A program made the translations under genes and the position numbers. The notes under the pieces were generated by a model. The model was not told the origin of the DNA, did not search any database, and worked only from the letters and a program-made list of their open reading frames with translations. A stretch of DNA of 64,000 nucleotides from Membranipora membranacea (lineage: Eukaryota > Bryozoa > Gymnolaemata > Cheilostomatida > Membraniporidae). Shown here piece after piece: positions 61,930-64,000 of this stretch (position 1 is its first letter; every line of letters starts with the position of its first letter). The stretch is from positions 23,994,001 through 24,058,000 of the forward strand of contig OU612068.1 of NCBI GenBank assembly GCA_914767715.1, in the 5' to 3' direction.

Positions 61930-64000
61930 CTACCTCCTGGTGGAGCTGATCATGACTTTGATACCTTTACCTTCCAAAGTCTGCTCAAGCTTGAATCTGT
62001 GAGTAACAAGATTCTTAACCTTAACTGTCCAGGGCCGTCTGATAGCTACAAATATATGACAAGGGTATGTAAGTTCTGATGTTCGAAGTGACCAATATGG
62101 ATTATGTGGAACAAATGCGTTTTAGGTGTTATGACCATTTGATAGGTTTGAACACGGTGTTTGATGCTCTATAAGATTGAATAAGAACAGCAAATGAATG
62201 TCAAAAAGAATATTTCATATTCAGCAATAAGTGAATGGTGCCAACTGTTGGTTGCTTTTACAAAACGAAGGATTCAATTCGCGTTAGAATGCCTCAATAA
62301 TATATAATAATACATGTAAAACAAACAGTTTATGGTCTTGAACTGAGTAGTCATGCTTTAGGAGTTGGCCATCAGGTATGGCAGTTCTCAGTGATCAAAG
62401 CTTACTGAGATGAATTCTAACGCATGTTTCATATTTCAAGTTCAAAACTATTTTAGTTTGAAATCGTATCAAATAAGATTTGACATCATGTTTGGAGTTA
62501 TACCCTTAATGTCAGAGAGGGGACAATTCCTTTCTAAAAAAAATACATCTTAGTGTTAATAAGTGATGATAATGGTTTATCGGGGTCCATAGTTAATGAA
62601 TAATACATAATACTCACAAATTGCAGTATCTGAACACTCGGCGTATATCCACCTCACGACTAGCTGCGAGTACTAGAGGTACTCTGATCATATCAGGACC
62701 CATCCCTACCAGTACAATAACATCTCCTGATCGAGTCGCCTGTCATAAAGAGGGAAGTGACAATAAATCATACAGCATATAACATATGAGCTACAGCATC
62801 ACAAGGTGCAATCTGCAGGCATTTGAATAGTTGTACTATTGTATAGTTTGAGCGTTGACATTTATTCCGTCTGACTGCCCAAGAGTTGTCCAATGATGTA
62901 ATTCTAAATTCTGATAACCATAATGCAAGATGCACATATTGTAAGACAGATTTAGCAAGCCGATACATCATGTGCTTCCAATTGTACCATAGAGTAATAA
63001 ATGTGCTTGAGTTTACTTTAGCTAGATGGGTTGTGGCTTTTTGTTAGCTAGAACTAAATTTTGGCTAGCCGAGGTGAGTCTATATAAAGTAGAGATGGAG
63101 CAAAATGGTGAACTTCTCTTCCCACGAATACTCGTCAATACTGCAGACAACCCCACATATATTCGCTGTGATAAGATAAGATATGTTTTTTTCTTATTTC
63201 ATACTCAACTCACACTTGAACCCAAAACCGGACTATTGAGGGCAGTAAACAGATATATAAAAAGGTTACTTCAACAAAAAAGTTGCCTTCACACTTACAT
63301 AAATAGCTAGTTGAGTAGCGCTCTCAGCTCCACTACACTCTTTAGTTACTTTAGGCATGTTATCTCCGAACGCTACCTTAACTCTCTTAGACATCTCCAG
63401 ACCATCTCTAGTATCAGCTAGGATAGTGTGATCAGCTCCAACCGTCTTAGCAAAGTCTAACCGTGATTGGCTGATGTCTGAAATAAAGATGAGCCAGATT
63501 CAGATTCAGGCAGAAAGCATAAGTTGTAGGAAAGAAGGTTATGATGCATATGAGACACTTTCCCAAACTAAGCAATGGTTATCGGCAGACTAAACCCATC
63601 ATAATACCCTAGTGTTTTTAGGAGGAAAAGCTGGGCTTCTGGTACAACTTCAGCTGAGAAGACATAAACGCTGATGGATATTTAGTCATCCTCAAAGTAG
63701 CTACACTAAACTCTCACTAATACTTACATTTCTCAGATAGATAAAAATCCAACTGTAAAGCATCATATCACAACACATAGCCTTCATTGATAACATACCA
63801 TGTGCTACATTGGCTCACCTGTAACACAAACTTCTATGGCTCCATAAGCTTTAGCAGTCATGATAGATACTAGTCCTATCGGTCCAGCTCCACATACGAG
63901 TACTCGTTTACCTAGACATACCTCTCCTCTGTTACATACATGTACTCCTTCACTGAGCGGATCTAGTAGTGCACCTTCCTCAAACGTAACATGATCTGGT
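61930..64000 (-). CDS. SORD: sorbitol (polyol) dehydrogenase, 3' part with damaged last exon
   Basis: Exons run from the window edge to 63819, then 63477-63299, 62739-62618 and 62045 leftward. The enzyme oxidises sorbitol to fructose with NAD in the polyol pathway. Visible are [19 protein letters not shown], the Rossmann motif [61 protein letters not shown] and [14 protein letters not shown], all in the order of zinc-type medium-chain SORD. In the last exon the expected frame gives FYQTALDS and then TAA at 62021. The typical [12 protein letters not shown] follows in another frame, ending at 61930 after [11 protein letters not shown], which also lacks about seven codons present in the family. 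The N-terminal zinc-site exons lie right of the window. It could be a pseudogene, a recent lesion or an assembly error. Confidence 0.88.

Overview
This window looks like animal nuclear DNA, most likely from a sponge (demosponge). It is AT-rich, its genes are split by many short GT-AG introns, and it carries two genes for short-chain, spongin-like collagens with the cysteine-rich C-terminal domain known from sponge collagen C4. No bacterial-style operons, rRNA genes or CRISPR arrays were found. All gene models were assembled by hand from reading frame, splice sites and intron phase.

Layout, left to right. At 0.3-2.3 kb (+) is the 3' half of a lysophospholipid acyltransferase gene of the LPCAT type. 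At 3.8-9.5 kb (-) is a complete 12-exon gene for an 890-residue nuclear protein with a basic N terminus, a SUMO-interacting-like motif and a short HMG-box-like segment. At 10.5-12.5 kb (-) is OXNAD1, with its 5' end unresolved. From 12.5 to 23.2 kb I see no convincing gene; it holds inverted repeats, a tRNA-like SINE candidate and decayed coding stretches. At 23.2-31.9 kb (+) is a gene of at least 14 exons for an unrecognised nuclear-looking protein. At 34.5-40 kb (-) is PTP4A (PRL phosphatase); its last intron holds a 142-bp satellite in a higher-order arrangement. At 44.5-47.6 kb (+) and 50.9-54.7 kb (-) two collagen paralogues face each other tail to tail: the right one is intact (473 residues), the left one is decayed. 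Between and inside them lie three well-bounded non-autonomous mobile elements. At 55.4-57.7 kb are remnants of non-LTR reverse transcriptases. At 59.8-60.1 kb there is a minisatellite, at 60.2-61.0 kb (-) an unrecognised gene, and at 61.9-64 kb (-) the 3' part of a sorbitol dehydrogenase gene with a damaged last exon.

The genes are unrelated housekeeping, signalling and matrix functions, as expected for a eukaryotic chromosome; only the two collagens form a family cluster. The most interesting features are structural: the inverted collagen duplication with one dying copy, three fold-back or TIR elements with visible target-site duplications (9, 8 and 5 bp), a satellite inside the PTP4A intron, and a dispersed family of very short hairpins.
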